Positions 51,501 through 59,219 of a stretch of 64,000 nucleotides of DNA are shown in pieces. Position 1 is the stretch's first letter. The number at the start of each line of letters is the position of its first letter. The translations under genes were made by a program, and so were the position numbers. The stretch is from UBA2377 sp964429385 (GTDB lineage: Bacteria; Verrucomicrobiota; Verrucomicrobiia; Opitutales; Opitutaceae), in NCBI GenBank assembly GCA_964429385.1, contig CAYSBR010000002.1:62001-126000 (forward strand). Reading direction: 5' to 3'. The notes beneath the pieces were generated by a model. It was not told the DNA's origin. It did no database searches and saw only the letters and a list, made by a program, of their open reading frames with translations.

Positions 51501-51846
51501 GCTCGATGAATTGAAAAAGCCCTACGTCGTCGCGGCCCGCGCCAAGGGCGTTCGTCCCCTGAAGCTGCTGCTGAAGTATCCCGTGCGCATGGCGCTCAAT
51601 CCCTTCGTTTCGGGTCTCGCGGTGCTGTTCCCGCAATTGATCTCCGGCGGCGCGATTGTCGCGCTCGTGCTGAGCCTGCCGACCATCGGTCCGGTGTTGC
51701 TCCAGTCGCTCCTCAACGAGGACACCTACTTCGCCGCCTCCATGCTGATGATTCTCAGTGTGCTGGGCGCGGTGGGCACGATCGTGAGCGACCTGCTCCT
51801 GTTGTGGCTGGATCCCCGCATCCGCCTGGAAGGAGGCAGCAAATGA
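48520..51846 (+). CDS. Fused family-5 substrate-binding protein and ABC permease
   Basis: A 1108-residue single protein. An N-terminal membrane anchor (about residues 13-37) is followed by a full SBP_bac_5 domain (about 120-720; YPVVPHLAKSWSVSPDQKEW, FTLREGLRWSDGAPFTADDI, FRRALSLAINRQQIIDAVYN). From about residue 746 comes a DppB/OppB-type permease (first helix WLTWGLWLAVGLGFVAL, pore segments to 1108, and the EAA-like loop KKPYVVAARAKGVRPLKLLL near 1000). Normally these are two proteins. No stop or frameshift is seen, so the fusion is real. It forms the uptake system for peptides or oligosaccharides with the next three genes, and overlaps the following permease gene by four bases. Confidence 0.9.
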   Translation: MVRFPRQLRFPLKFAAGCLGAAVGLAGLVWATAAFFRPDVTRKPEPPPLEQAAAAREARHPRLSPDAPPVVVQKVDYSLGARAAWWPKGESPMLAELVREGRLPPVAERTGPEPVVMTGVETRLGRYGGTMHRLATSPEDIEGVIRTRMSYASLVRWSPQGYPVVPHLAKSWSVSPDQKEWTFTLREGLRWSDGAPFTADDIMFWWEWEALYFRSENQIFHTSSFMRHAGQLGRVEQVDRLTVKFIFEEPHSFFLEKVASNMECFRPAHYLRKYHPALGDPELHAALMKALNVPSPEAAYQRLLNIRNPEHPRMWPWIYTDYRASAPQGFVRNPYYFAVDEAGNQLPYLDRVSFDVKNKGMITAAIAGGEVTFQDRHIDFEDYTLLASGTSRRGYTLRHWYYATRTMAQMGPNLNRIVDPEDPESVWKHRFLNERDFRRALSLAINRQQIIDAVYNGVGQPAQSSPGPDSPYYNDRQFHSYTEHDPERASAMLDALGLDRRDREGFRTFPDGSRMTWFLNLGEMFPPDAAHMVSAHWAEVGVRALVQIRPRTLWQVEQSARKHDFSFWAGLEEFLPMLDPRFYVPINGSSFFAPSWGRWYSYGGLLGSPEADKPGIEGPPPDHPARRAQELYSLAQTAPTIEERMKYFDEVLEIAADNLWSISLATSPPLLVAVKDGFRNVPDSILAGYFYMTPGNVGMETFHWDEPNDPAIVTARIKDTIAGPSKLPMAGGRSLDEMADGPGIRWLTWGLWLAVGLGFVALTARHPFIWRRVLTLVPTLLAISVIVYTIVQLPPGDFIASKTAELSLSGDPNAASQLEDIRRNFHLDDPQWKQYARWMGFKWFTSFDPADAGLLQGHLGRSMENNLSVNELLGDRILLTFVISLFTILFTWVVALPIGIYSAVRPYTTGDYVLTLVGFFGMSVPPFLFALVLMYLSSEYLGINVSGLFSVRYASDPTWSWGKVVDLLQHVWVAVVVLGAGSTAVMIRVMRANLLDELKKPYVVAARAKGVRPLKLLLKYPVRMALNPFVSGLAVLFPQLISGGAIVALVLSLPTIGPVLLQSLLNEDTYFAASMLMILSVLGAVGTIVSDLLLLWLDPRIRLEGGSK

Positions 51847-52976
51847 ATCCTCCGGACAATGCCGTGCGCACCGAGGCGGTGCTGTCGCCGTGGGAGCTCA
51901 CATTGCGGCGCTTCACCCGGCACAAGCTGGGCATGGCCTCGTTCTTCCTGCTCATCGTGCTCTACGTCATGGCCATGGCGTGCGAGTTCTTCGCCCCCGC
52001 CGGGCGCAACTGGCGCAACCTGGAGTATTCCTACTGCCCGCCGCAACCGGTGCATTTCTCCTTCAAGGACGGCTTCTACGTGCACGCGATGGAGCGCTAC
52101 GACGATCCGCTGACCTTTGCGCGCAGTTACACGCTGAACGAGGACGTGAAGGTGCCGCTCGGCTTCTTTGTCCGCGGGGATCCCTATCGGTTGTGGGGGC
52201 TGATTCCTCTCCAGCACCACTTCTTCGGGCTGGACCGCGAGGCGCTGGCCGCGGAGGGCCGCGGCGATGAACCCGGGGCGGTCTTTTACCTGCTCGGCGC
52301 GGACAAGTATGGGCACGATGTCTTCAGCCGCCTCATCTACGGCGCGCGCATCAGTCTTTCCGTCGGCATTATTTCCATCGTCATCACCTTTGTGCTCGGC
52401 GTCGTGCTCGGCGGTATCTCGGGCTACGTCGGCGGTGGCTGGGACAACTTCATTCAGCGCGTGATCGAGGTGATCAACGCCCTGCCGCAGTTGCCGCTCT
52501 GGCTCGCGCTGGGCGCGATCTTCCCGGCCTACTGGTCGCCGCTCACGGTGTATTTCTGCGTGACGATCGCCCTCAGCCTGATCGGGTGGACGGGCCTCGC
52601 GCGCGTGGTGCGCGGCAAGATCCTCTCCCTGCGCGAGGAGGATTACGCCGTGGCCGCGCGCCTCCTCGGCGCCAGCCACGCCCGGGTGCTCTTCCGGCAT
52701 CTGGTGCCCGGTTTCACCAGCCACATCATCGTCACCCTCACGCTCAGCGTGCCGGGCATGATCCTCGGCGAGACGGTGCTCAGCTTTCTCGGGCTGGGCC
52801 TGCGCCCGCCGATCGTGAGCTGGGGCGTGATGCTGCAGGACTGCCAGAACCTCCAGACCGTGGCCAACTATCCCTGGCTCATGGCACCGGTGCTCTTCAT
52901 CGTGCTGACCATCCTTGCCTTCAACTTTGCCGGCGACGCCTTGCGCGATGCCGCGGATCCTTACGCCAGCCGATGA
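51843..52976 (+). CDS. ABC transporter permease (DppC/OppC-like)
   Basis: A 377-residue inner-membrane permease, with about six helices. The EAA loop is near EDYAVAARLLGASHARVLFR and the C-terminal GETVLSFLGLGLRPPIVSWG is typical of DppC/OppC. A long periplasmic insertion between helix 1 and the rest (about residues 50-145) is unusual but common in Opitutaceae relatives. ATGA overlap with the preceding fusion gene and four-base overlap with the ATPase gene. Confidence 0.9.
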   Translation: MNPPDNAVRTEAVLSPWELTLRRFTRHKLGMASFFLLIVLYVMAMACEFFAPAGRNWRNLEYSYCPPQPVHFSFKDGFYVHAMERYDDPLTFARSYTLNEDVKVPLGFFVRGDPYRLWGLIPLQHHFFGLDREALAAEGRGDEPGAVFYLLGADKYGHDVFSRLIYGARISLSVGIISIVITFVLGVVLGGISGYVGGGWDNFIQRVIEVINALPQLPLWLALGAIFPAYWSPLTVYFCVTIALSLIGWTGLARVVRGKILSLREEDYAVAARLLGASHARVLFRHLVPGFTSHIIVTLTLSVPGMILGETVLSFLGLGLRPPIVSWGVMLQDCQNLQTVANYPWLMAPVLFIVLTILAFNFAGDALRDAADPYASR

Positions 52977-53842
52977 ACCCTTCACCCGCCCAGCCCGGCT
53001 CGCCCGCTGCCGCCCCCGTGTCCGACACGGTGCTGCAGGTGGAAAACCTGCGCACGGTCTTCGCCACCGAAGAAGGCGAGGTCGTGGCGGTGGACGACGT
53101 GAGCTTCTCCGTCGGCCGCGGCCGCACCCTTGCGCTCGTGGGCGAGAGCGGCAGCGGCAAGAGCGTGACGAGCTACTCCATCCTGCGGCTCATCCAGCCC
53201 CCGGGGCGCATTGCCGGCGGTCGCATCCTCCTGCGCTCCGCGCGAGCGGGTGACATTGATCTGGCCCGGCTCAACGAACGCTCCCCGCTGCTGTATCGCG
53301 TGCGGGGCGGGCTCGTGAGCATGATTTTCCAGGAGCCGATGACCGCGCTCTCCCCGGTCCATACGGTGGGCGAGCAGATCTGCGAGGCGATCCTGCTGCA
53401 TCAGCGGGTGAAGCCTGCGGAGGCCCGCGCCCAGGCGATCGAGATGCTGGGCAAGGTCGGCATTCCCGAGCCCGCGCACCGCATCACGCAGTATCCGCAC
53501 GAGCTTTCCGGCGGCATGCGGCAGCGCGTGGTCATTGCCATGGCGCTGGTCTGCCGGCCCGAATTGCTGATCGCCGATGAACCGACGACGGCGCTGGACG
53601 TCACCGTGCAGGCGCAGGTGCTCGGCCTGATCCGCAGCCTGCAGCGCGACATCGGCTGTTCGGTGCTGCTCATCACGCACGACTTCGGGGTGGTCGCGCA
53701 GATGGCTGACGACGTGGCGGTGATGCTGCGCGGCCGGATTGTCGAGCGCGGCCCCGTGCGCACCGTTTTGAAAAACCCGCAGCATGCCTACACCCGGGCG
53801 CTGCTTGACGCGCTGCCCAGCCGCCGCGCCGTCCGCCGATGA
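52973..53842 (+). CDS. ABC transporter ATPase (DppD/OppD-like)
   Basis: A 289-residue ATPase. It has Walker A GESGSGKS, a Q-loop in MIFQEPMTALSPVHTV and the signature LSGGMRQR. Walker B is LLIADEPTTALDV and the switch His is in LLITHDFGVV. The usual C-terminal peptide-transporter extension is short. It pairs with the next ATPase to power the two permeases. ATG 52973 overlaps the previous stop (ATGA). Confidence 0.92.
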   Translation: MNPSPAQPGSPAAAPVSDTVLQVENLRTVFATEEGEVVAVDDVSFSVGRGRTLALVGESGSGKSVTSYSILRLIQPPGRIAGGRILLRSARAGDIDLARLNERSPLLYRVRGGLVSMIFQEPMTALSPVHTVGEQICEAILLHQRVKPAEARAQAIEMLGKVGIPEPAHRITQYPHELSGGMRQRVVIAMALVCRPELLIADEPTTALDVTVQAQVLGLIRSLQRDIGCSVLLITHDFGVVAQMADDVAVMLRGRIVERGPVRTVLKNPQHAYTRALLDALPSRRAVRR

Positions 53843-54741
53843 ACGCGCCCGCGCCCATCGCCCCGCTCCTGTCCGTGCGCGGACTGTGCAAACACTTCAC
53901 GATCATGGGCCGTGGGTTCAGGCCCAAGCCCGTGGGGCTGATCAAGGCCGTGGACGATGTCAGTTTCGACCTCGCGCCCGGCGAAACGCTTGGCCTCGTC
54001 GGTGAAAGCGGCTCGGGCAAGACGACCACGGCGCGTTGCGTGATGCGCGCGCTCACCCCGACCGCCGGCGAGGTGATCTACCGCCGGACCGGGGCGGCGC
54101 CGGTTGATCTGACGAAACTGTCCGATCACCAGTTGAAGCCGCTGCGGCAGCATCTGCAGATGGTGTTTCAGGATCCGTTTTCCTCTCTCAACCCGCGCAT
54201 GACGGTTGGCGACATCGTGGGCGAGCCCCTGCTGCTCCACCAGCTGGGCAACCGCGCCGAGCGCGAAGCCCGCGTGGTGGAGATGCTGGAGCGCGTCGGC
54301 CTGAAGGCGGACCACCGCATGCGCTACCCGCATGCCTTCAGCGGCGGCCAGCGGCAGCGCATCGGCATCGCCCGCGCGCTCATCATGCGTCCCTCCCTGG
54401 TGGTGTGCGATGAGGCGACCTCGGCGCTCGACGTCTCCGTGCAGGCCCAGGTGCTGGACCTGCTGAAGGAGCTGCAGCGCGAGTTCCAGCTCACCTACCT
54501 CTTTGTCGCGCACAACCTCGATGTCGTGCGCAATTTCTGCGACCGCGTGGCGGTGATGCGGCGCGGCCGCATCGTGGAGCTGGCCGAAACCGCGCAACTC
54601 TTCGCGGCCCCCGCCCATCCCTACACCCGGCTGCTGATCTCGGCCGTGCCCTCGGATGACCCCGATGTGCCGATGAACTTCAACGTCGGCGAAGAACTGG
54701 CCAGGCTCGACCCCGACCCGGTCCCGCCCGCCACCCCTTGA
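53839..54741 (+). CDS. ABC transporter ATPase (DppF/OppF-like)
   Basis: A 300-residue ATPase with Walker A GESGSGKT, Q-loop MVFQDPFSSLNPRMTV, signature FSGGQRQR and Walker B LVVCDEATSALDV. The C-terminal extension is of the OppF type (AHPYTRLLISAVPSDDPDV). It is the last gene of the ABC set, overlapping the previous gene by four bases. The dioxygenase gene converges 28 bp after it, and no clear terminator stem lies between. Confidence 0.92.
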   Translation: MNAPAPIAPLLSVRGLCKHFTIMGRGFRPKPVGLIKAVDDVSFDLAPGETLGLVGESGSGKTTTARCVMRALTPTAGEVIYRRTGAAPVDLTKLSDHQLKPLRQHLQMVFQDPFSSLNPRMTVGDIVGEPLLLHQLGNRAEREARVVEMLERVGLKADHRMRYPHAFSGGQRQRIGIARALIMRPSLVVCDEATSALDVSVQAQVLDLLKELQREFQLTYLFVAHNLDVVRNFCDRVAVMRRGRIVELAETAQLFAAPAHPYTRLLISAVPSDDPDVPMNFNVGEELARLDPDPVPPATP

Positions 54742-54769
54742 GCAGGGTGGCGGAAATCCGGAGTCGCGC

Positions 54770-55681
54770 TCAGCTCGCGACGTCCAGCTTTGAGTAGTCG
54801 CAGCCGATGAAGAGACCGTCGGTGCGGGCGAACTTCTTCTGGTATTCCTCGCGGGGCACCACCTGAGTGGAAGCGCTGCGGTAGTGGAATTGCAGCGCGC
54901 GGCGGCGGAGGGTGGATTTGTTGGCCGGGGTCTCGTGGGGGATGAGACCGTCGAAAATCATCAGGCCGCCCGGCGGCAGCTCGATCGCGACGGCGTCGGC
55001 GGGGTTCACCTCATCGGTCGTGATTTCGCAGTCCACCTTGGACCAGTGGTGCGAGCGGGGCCCGCTGCGGTGGCCGCCGGGGATGACGTGCATGCAGCCG
55101 TTCTCCACTTTCGCGTGATCGAGCGCGATCCACACACCGGCGACTCCGTCGAAGCGGTTGACCGAGAAATAGGCGAGATCCTGGTGCCACGGTTTTTCCG
55201 CGCCGATGCCGGCCGGCTTGCACAGAGCCATGCTGGAGTAGGGCGCGTAATCCTCGCCCAGCACCGCGCCGAGCAGCGCGCGCAACCGGGGATGCTGGTG
55301 GGAGATGTAATCGTAGATCGGCAGCTCCTTGTCGTAGGACTGGAATTTCCGGATGTTGTCGGCGAGATCGTCGAGCCGGTCCGGTCGCGCTTCGTAATCG
55401 CCTTCGACCTGGAAATGGAAATCGGACGTGCGGCTTTTGAAGAGCAGCCCGCGGCCGTTCTTGATGGATTCTCCGTAGCCTTTGCCCACGTGCTCGGTCA
55501 GGGTTTCATTGAACGCATACTTGCGCACGAGCTCGTTGATGCCCTCGGAGGCCTGGCGCACCTCCTCAGGCGTCAGGGCGCTGAGAAACGCGAGGTACCC
55601 GTCCTCACGGTAGCGCGCGATCATAGCGGCGTCGGGGCGTTCGGGGAGAGTCGGGTAAATATTGGGGGTCTTTGTGTTCAT
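54770..55681 (-). CDS. Phytanoyl-CoA dioxygenase (PhyH) family protein
   Basis: A 303-residue Fe(II)/2-oxoglutarate dioxygenase. The iron ligands are likely His166 and Asp168 (WHQD) and His249 (LIPHETPANKS); the arginine for 2-oxoglutarate follows in STLRRRALQFHY. All three ligands are present, so it should be active. PhyH proteins hydroxylate a wide range of small molecules. The gene diverges from an AraC regulator with only 35 bp between, so the two are probably linked in control. Confidence 0.88.
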   Translation of the reverse strand: MNTKTPNIYPTLPERPDAAMIARYREDGYLAFLSALTPEEVRQASEGINELVRKYAFNETLTEHVGKGYGESIKNGRGLLFKSRTSDFHFQVEGDYEARPDRLDDLADNIRKFQSYDKELPIYDYISHQHPRLRALLGAVLGEDYAPYSSMALCKPAGIGAEKPWHQDLAYFSVNRFDGVAGVWIALDHAKVENGCMHVIPGGHRSGPRSHHWSKVDCEITTDEVNPADAVAIELPPGGLMIFDGLIPHETPANKSTLRRRALQFHYRSASTQVVPREEYQKKFARTDGLFIGCDYSKLDVAS

Positions 55682-55716
55682 CGCTCATAAAATATCAGTG
55701 TCCCCGAACGTATTAA

Positions 55717-56568
55717 ATGGACGTGTTGCGCAGATTTTTGCACTTATCGCGCATGAAAGGGATGACATTGGCGGAGGTGGCCGCGGCTGGAAACCTGCGG
55801 GTCAACCTGACGCCGGGAATTGTGCGTTGCGAACCGATGTGGGAGCTCAAGCCCTACCGGCTCACGGATTTTTTGATCTGGTGTGTGTTGGACGGGTTGG
55901 GGGTGGGGCAGTTTCAGGATGGGGTTATTCCGTTGCGCCCCGGGACCTGCCTCTTGCTTAAGCCCGGCCAGGCGTTGGGCGCGGTGCAGGAACCCAACCG
56001 GCAGTTGCGGGTTTTCTATCTGCATGCGGATATCCTCGATGCGGAGGGGAACCCGCTGACTGGTGAGTTGGTCGGCTTGCCGACCTTGCCGGTGATGATG
56101 GGCGACCTTGCCGGGTTTGAGAGCTTGGCTCGCCAGGTGATTGAGGGCCACACGGCGGGCGGCGAGACCGGCCGGCTCCGGTGCGACTTGGCCTTGCGAC
56201 TTGTGCTCTTGCAGTTGCATGGGGCGGCGCAGCAACATCCGGGGCGCAGTGATCTGGGCAAGCTTACGGCGGTGTTGCTGGCGGTGAAGGAAAACCCCGG
56301 TCACTTGTGGACGGTGCCGGAGATCGCCGCCCAAGCGGGCTTATCCGTTGCCCAGGCGGCCCGCCGTATCCGTGAGCTCACCGGCTGCAGCCCGCGCGAG
56401 TTCATCATCCGCGCCCGCATCGAGCGCGCCCGCCGCCTCATGGAGGAATCCTCGCTCAGTCTGAAACAGATCGCCGAAACCCTGGGCTACAGCGACGTGT
56501 ATTTCTTCCACCGCCAGTTCAAGTCCGTCACCGGCCAGACCCCGGGCCAGTGGCGGAGGGCTTCATGA
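55717..56568 (+). CDS. AraC-family transcriptional regulator
   Basis: A 283-residue regulator. The N-terminal cupin-like effector domain contains VIPLRPGTCLLLKPGQALGA. A C-terminal double helix-turn-helix (about 185-283) reads VPEIAAQAGLSVAQAARRIR, then SLKQIAETLGYSDVYFFHRQ and FKSVTGQTPGQWR, the standard AraC signature. If ATG 55717 is used the leader is 35 bp; ATG 55753 would give more promoter room and is equally possible. It probably controls the divergent PhyH gene. Confidence 0.88.
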   Translation: MDVLRRFLHLSRMKGMTLAEVAAAGNLRVNLTPGIVRCEPMWELKPYRLTDFLIWCVLDGLGVGQFQDGVIPLRPGTCLLLKPGQALGAVQEPNRQLRVFYLHADILDAEGNPLTGELVGLPTLPVMMGDLAGFESLARQVIEGHTAGGETGRLRCDLALRLVLLQLHGAAQQHPGRSDLGKLTAVLLAVKENPGHLWTVPEIAAQAGLSVAQAARRIRELTGCSPREFIIRARIERARRLMEESSLSLKQIAETLGYSDVYFFHRQFKSVTGQTPGQWRRAS

Positions 56569-56858
56569 GAAGCCCATGTCGGCGAAAGCGGGCCAACAGG
56601 CGTACCTCATATTTCCGGGTAAGCTCGTGCTCCCACAGACGCATCACCCGCCACCCCTGAGCGTGGAGTTGACGGGTGACGAGAAGGTCGCGCGCCTGGT
56701 TACGGGCGATCTTCGCCCGCCAAAACTCGGCGTTCTGCTTCGGCTGCGTGGCATGGAGCGGGCACCCGTGCCAGAAACAACCGTCCGCGAAGACGGCGAG
56801 CTTGAGCTTGGGGAAAACGAAGTCGGGTTTACCGAAGATCCGGGCTTTGTAGGTGGTT
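56528..56858 (-). pseudogene. vsr: 5'-truncated Vsr-type mismatch endonuclease remnant
   Basis: The minus strand carries an open frame of about 110 codons with clear Vsr motifs: FGKPDFVFPKLKLAVFADG, then CFWHGCP, then NAEFWRAKIARNQARD and GWRVMRLWEHEL. This is the central and C-terminal part of very-short-patch repair endonucleases, which nick T:G mismatches beside cytosine-methylated sites. The usual N-terminal part (about 40-50 residues with the catalytic Asp region) is missing. The frame has no ATG, GTG or TTG before the motifs, and the conserved part begins exactly where the upstream nuclease-helicase gene ends (stop 56857-56859). Its 3' end overlaps the AraC gene antisense. It is probably a remnant left by an insertion. 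A plus-strand frame here (56576-56860) is just its antisense. Confidence 0.75.
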
Positions 56859-58875
56859 AGTCTACTGTTGTGAGCCCCAAACTGAGCAAATAATTGTAGG
56901 TCACATCGTAGAAGCTCGGTGACCGTGTGGGGTCATCCTTATCCCCCGGTGGCATGAAAATGATCATGCCTTGGCGTGCCCGAGTAAGCAGAACTCGATA
57001 GGCGTTTTTGAGGTAAACTCGATTGTCCGCATTGTTCACGTTGGTCCATCGGTCACCGCGAAAATCGTGGAAGCTCCAACCTGATTGAGCGAAACGCAGA
57101 TCGGCATCCCATGTAACGCAGGCCCAATCGAGTTCGAGCCCCTGAACCTGAAATTCGGTGGCAGCATCTTCGAGGTAATAGCTTGAGCGGGTATCGTCTC
57201 GGCCGTTGAGGAACCAGTGTACCGGATCGATGCTGACCCGAATATCGATGGCGTGCGGTTTGAGGCGCATCGCTTTCGAGGAGGCTATGAGACCAAATCG
57301 TTCGGAGCCGCGAGCACGTTGGCGAATCCATCGTTTAGCTGCGCTTAAGTCGCGCGTCAGGAGAATCGGAAAGCGATCTCGAATTTTATCTAACAGGGTG
57401 CGCGCGGTGGTGTGTTCTACGTCGAGTAAGGCTTTAACGAAAGCCGAGACATCTTCGGCCCGGAATGATCGCATCGAGATCGCCAGATGCAGATTCGGCT
57501 CGAGATGCGCGTGAGGATATTCGTGCAATGCGGTTAGGGTTTTCGCTGCACCGTATTCTAAATCGTGCAGGTGCTTAGAAATGTAGAGGTGCCAGTGAGG
57601 AAATTTTTCACGAACCGCGTGCAGCCACTCCGAAATACCAGCTTCACCGGTATTGATCTCTTGTCCACCGCCGACGAGGCATACGATCAATGCCCAGTCT
57701 TGGTGACGATCCATGTAGCGGATCAGGAACTCGGGCTCTGATTGGTCGAAGCCAGGCTGTCCTTTTTTCCGCTGCATGAAGTTGGAAGTTTGTTGGCGAT
57801 TCCATGCGCGCTGGGCCTCGTCGAAGATCACTACACGCTCATGCGGCGGCGCAGGATCTTTGAGTGCTTCATCTCGGAAATGGTGAATATTTTGGATGAA
57901 CGATTCGATGCGGTTGCGGACCTCGCCCTTGCGGACGCGCTTGCCCTGCATTTTACCTCGCTCCACCTCGTCACGTGTCAGCGCTTCGCGGAGCACAGCT
58001 ACTAATGGACCGTTTCCAGAAAGAAAGACGGCGTGAGTCAGGTCGTTCTCATTACGGCGCTGAGTAGCGACGTTTAAACCAACAAGTGTTTTTCCAGCGC
58101 CGGGAACGCCAGTCACAAAACAAATAGACTTCCGTCGGTGGCTACGGGCTTCGTCTATGAGGGCTTCGACGCGTCGTGATGTGATGGCGAGATTCTGCGC
58201 ACCGGCATCGTATCGAGCGATCGCTTCGACGGAGTGTTGGGCGTAGAGTGCACGAGCTGCCTCGACGATTGTGGGGCTCGGACGGTAAGAGGCATTGAGC
58301 CACGCTTGGACATGAAGCGGGGTGTTGGCTGGGATCTCGCCCCGGCACAGGTCAATGGTTGTTCGCAGTCTTGTGGGGGGAACCAGCAACGGAACGTAAA
58401 CCTGATCGGGGGCTGCTACTAGTGCGGTATGCGTAGGGATGTTCTGCGCTTCGGTGGCGACAAGGATTGGGACAAGTGCGGCGTCGTGACTCGCGGCATG
58501 AAAATTTTTCAGGTCGAGTGCGTAGTCCCAAACTTGTTCTAACGCGGCACGAGTGAAGTCGGACTCTCCGACCTTAAATTCGATAACGAATACGACCGGA
58601 CCAATGATCAGCACCACGTCGATGCGTCGGCCCATGCGAGGGACGGTGAACTCGAAACAAACCAGTCCTTCTAGTCCTGCTAGCGCAGGCTGAAGTAGCG
58701 CCAACTGATATTGCCAGGCCTGTTTTTGATTTGTGACGAGATCGAAGTCTCGGTTGTCGGCTAGCCGTGCGAAGACGGTGTCGGTAGACGTAGCTAGAAA
58801 TTCCGAAATCGATGCCGAATACCATGCACGAGAGGCAGGCAGTGGCGTTGCTTTTGAAGAGCCCGAAGTCGGCAT
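56857..58875 (-). CDS. DUF2075-type DNA/RNA helicase with N-terminal nuclease-like domain
   Basis: A 672-residue protein. A PD-(D/E)xK-like nuclease segment (about residues 70-125; RRIDVVLIIGPVVFVIEFKV, with the D...E-x-K spacing) precedes an ATPase domain with Walker A GVPGAGKT (Lys262), Walker B VIFDEAQ (Asp352) and a helicase-type end (YRVLLTRARQG). Such DUF2075 proteins are often found in defence or mobile regions. GC content is visibly lower than around it, pointing to acquisition. ATG 58875 is chosen; a TTG 13 codons earlier is possible. Its 3' end abuts the vsr remnant. Confidence 0.8.
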   Translation of the reverse strand: MPTSGSSKATPLPASRAWYSASISEFLATSTDTVFARLADNRDFDLVTNQKQAWQYQLALLQPALAGLEGLVCFEFTVPRMGRRIDVVLIIGPVVFVIEFKVGESDFTRAALEQVWDYALDLKNFHAASHDAALVPILVATEAQNIPTHTALVAAPDQVYVPLLVPPTRLRTTIDLCRGEIPANTPLHVQAWLNASYRPSPTIVEAARALYAQHSVEAIARYDAGAQNLAITSRRVEALIDEARSHRRKSICFVTGVPGAGKTLVGLNVATQRRNENDLTHAVFLSGNGPLVAVLREALTRDEVERGKMQGKRVRKGEVRNRIESFIQNIHHFRDEALKDPAPPHERVVIFDEAQRAWNRQQTSNFMQRKKGQPGFDQSEPEFLIRYMDRHQDWALIVCLVGGGQEINTGEAGISEWLHAVREKFPHWHLYISKHLHDLEYGAAKTLTALHEYPHAHLEPNLHLAISMRSFRAEDVSAFVKALLDVEHTTARTLLDKIRDRFPILLTRDLSAAKRWIRQRARGSERFGLIASSKAMRLKPHAIDIRVSIDPVHWFLNGRDDTRSSYYLEDAATEFQVQGLELDWACVTWDADLRFAQSGWSFHDFRGDRWTNVNNADNRVYLKNAYRVLLTRARQGMIIFMPPGDKDDPTRSPSFYDVTYNYLLSLGLTTVD

Positions 58876-59219
58876 TTGCCGGCATGTTGTGAGCGCGGCT
58901 AGCCGTGCTCGCAAGTCAGACTATGCATGGGTGAAGCCGAGATTATTGAGTCTCGTAATAGGCTGACGGGTAGGGGCACCGGGCCGATCCGCCCTACATC
59001 GACATGGTCGGAGTCAGTCTATTGCGCGAGTCTCGATAAGCGCACATAATTTCTGTCAGATACCTCGCGGCGGCAGATGGCTGACTGGTGATTGAAGCAT
59101 CTTTGACCGCAAGCGCCGAAGGGCCAGTTTTACTGAATATCTGGCGTTGGCCTATAATGTCCCTTGGCGCTCCGCAGGAGCGTTGAATGTCGCAAAATAT
59201 GGGTCTGGCGCACGGCAAG
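58876..59219. other. Intergenic region after the lower-GC patch
   Basis: No convincing gene lies here. It holds the leader of the helicase gene and a dispersed-repeat-like GGTAGGGGC...GCCCTACA block (about 58970-58998). A small hairpin CGCTCC-GCA-GGAGCG (59168-59182) lies near the 3' end of the GH36 gene and may help its termination. Minus-strand frames here have no family signature. Confidence 0.5.

Noticed and set aside
56576..56860. 94-codon plus-strand frame after the AraC gene
   Set aside because: The opposite strand encodes recognisable Vsr motifs over the same bases. The plus-strand product has no signature.
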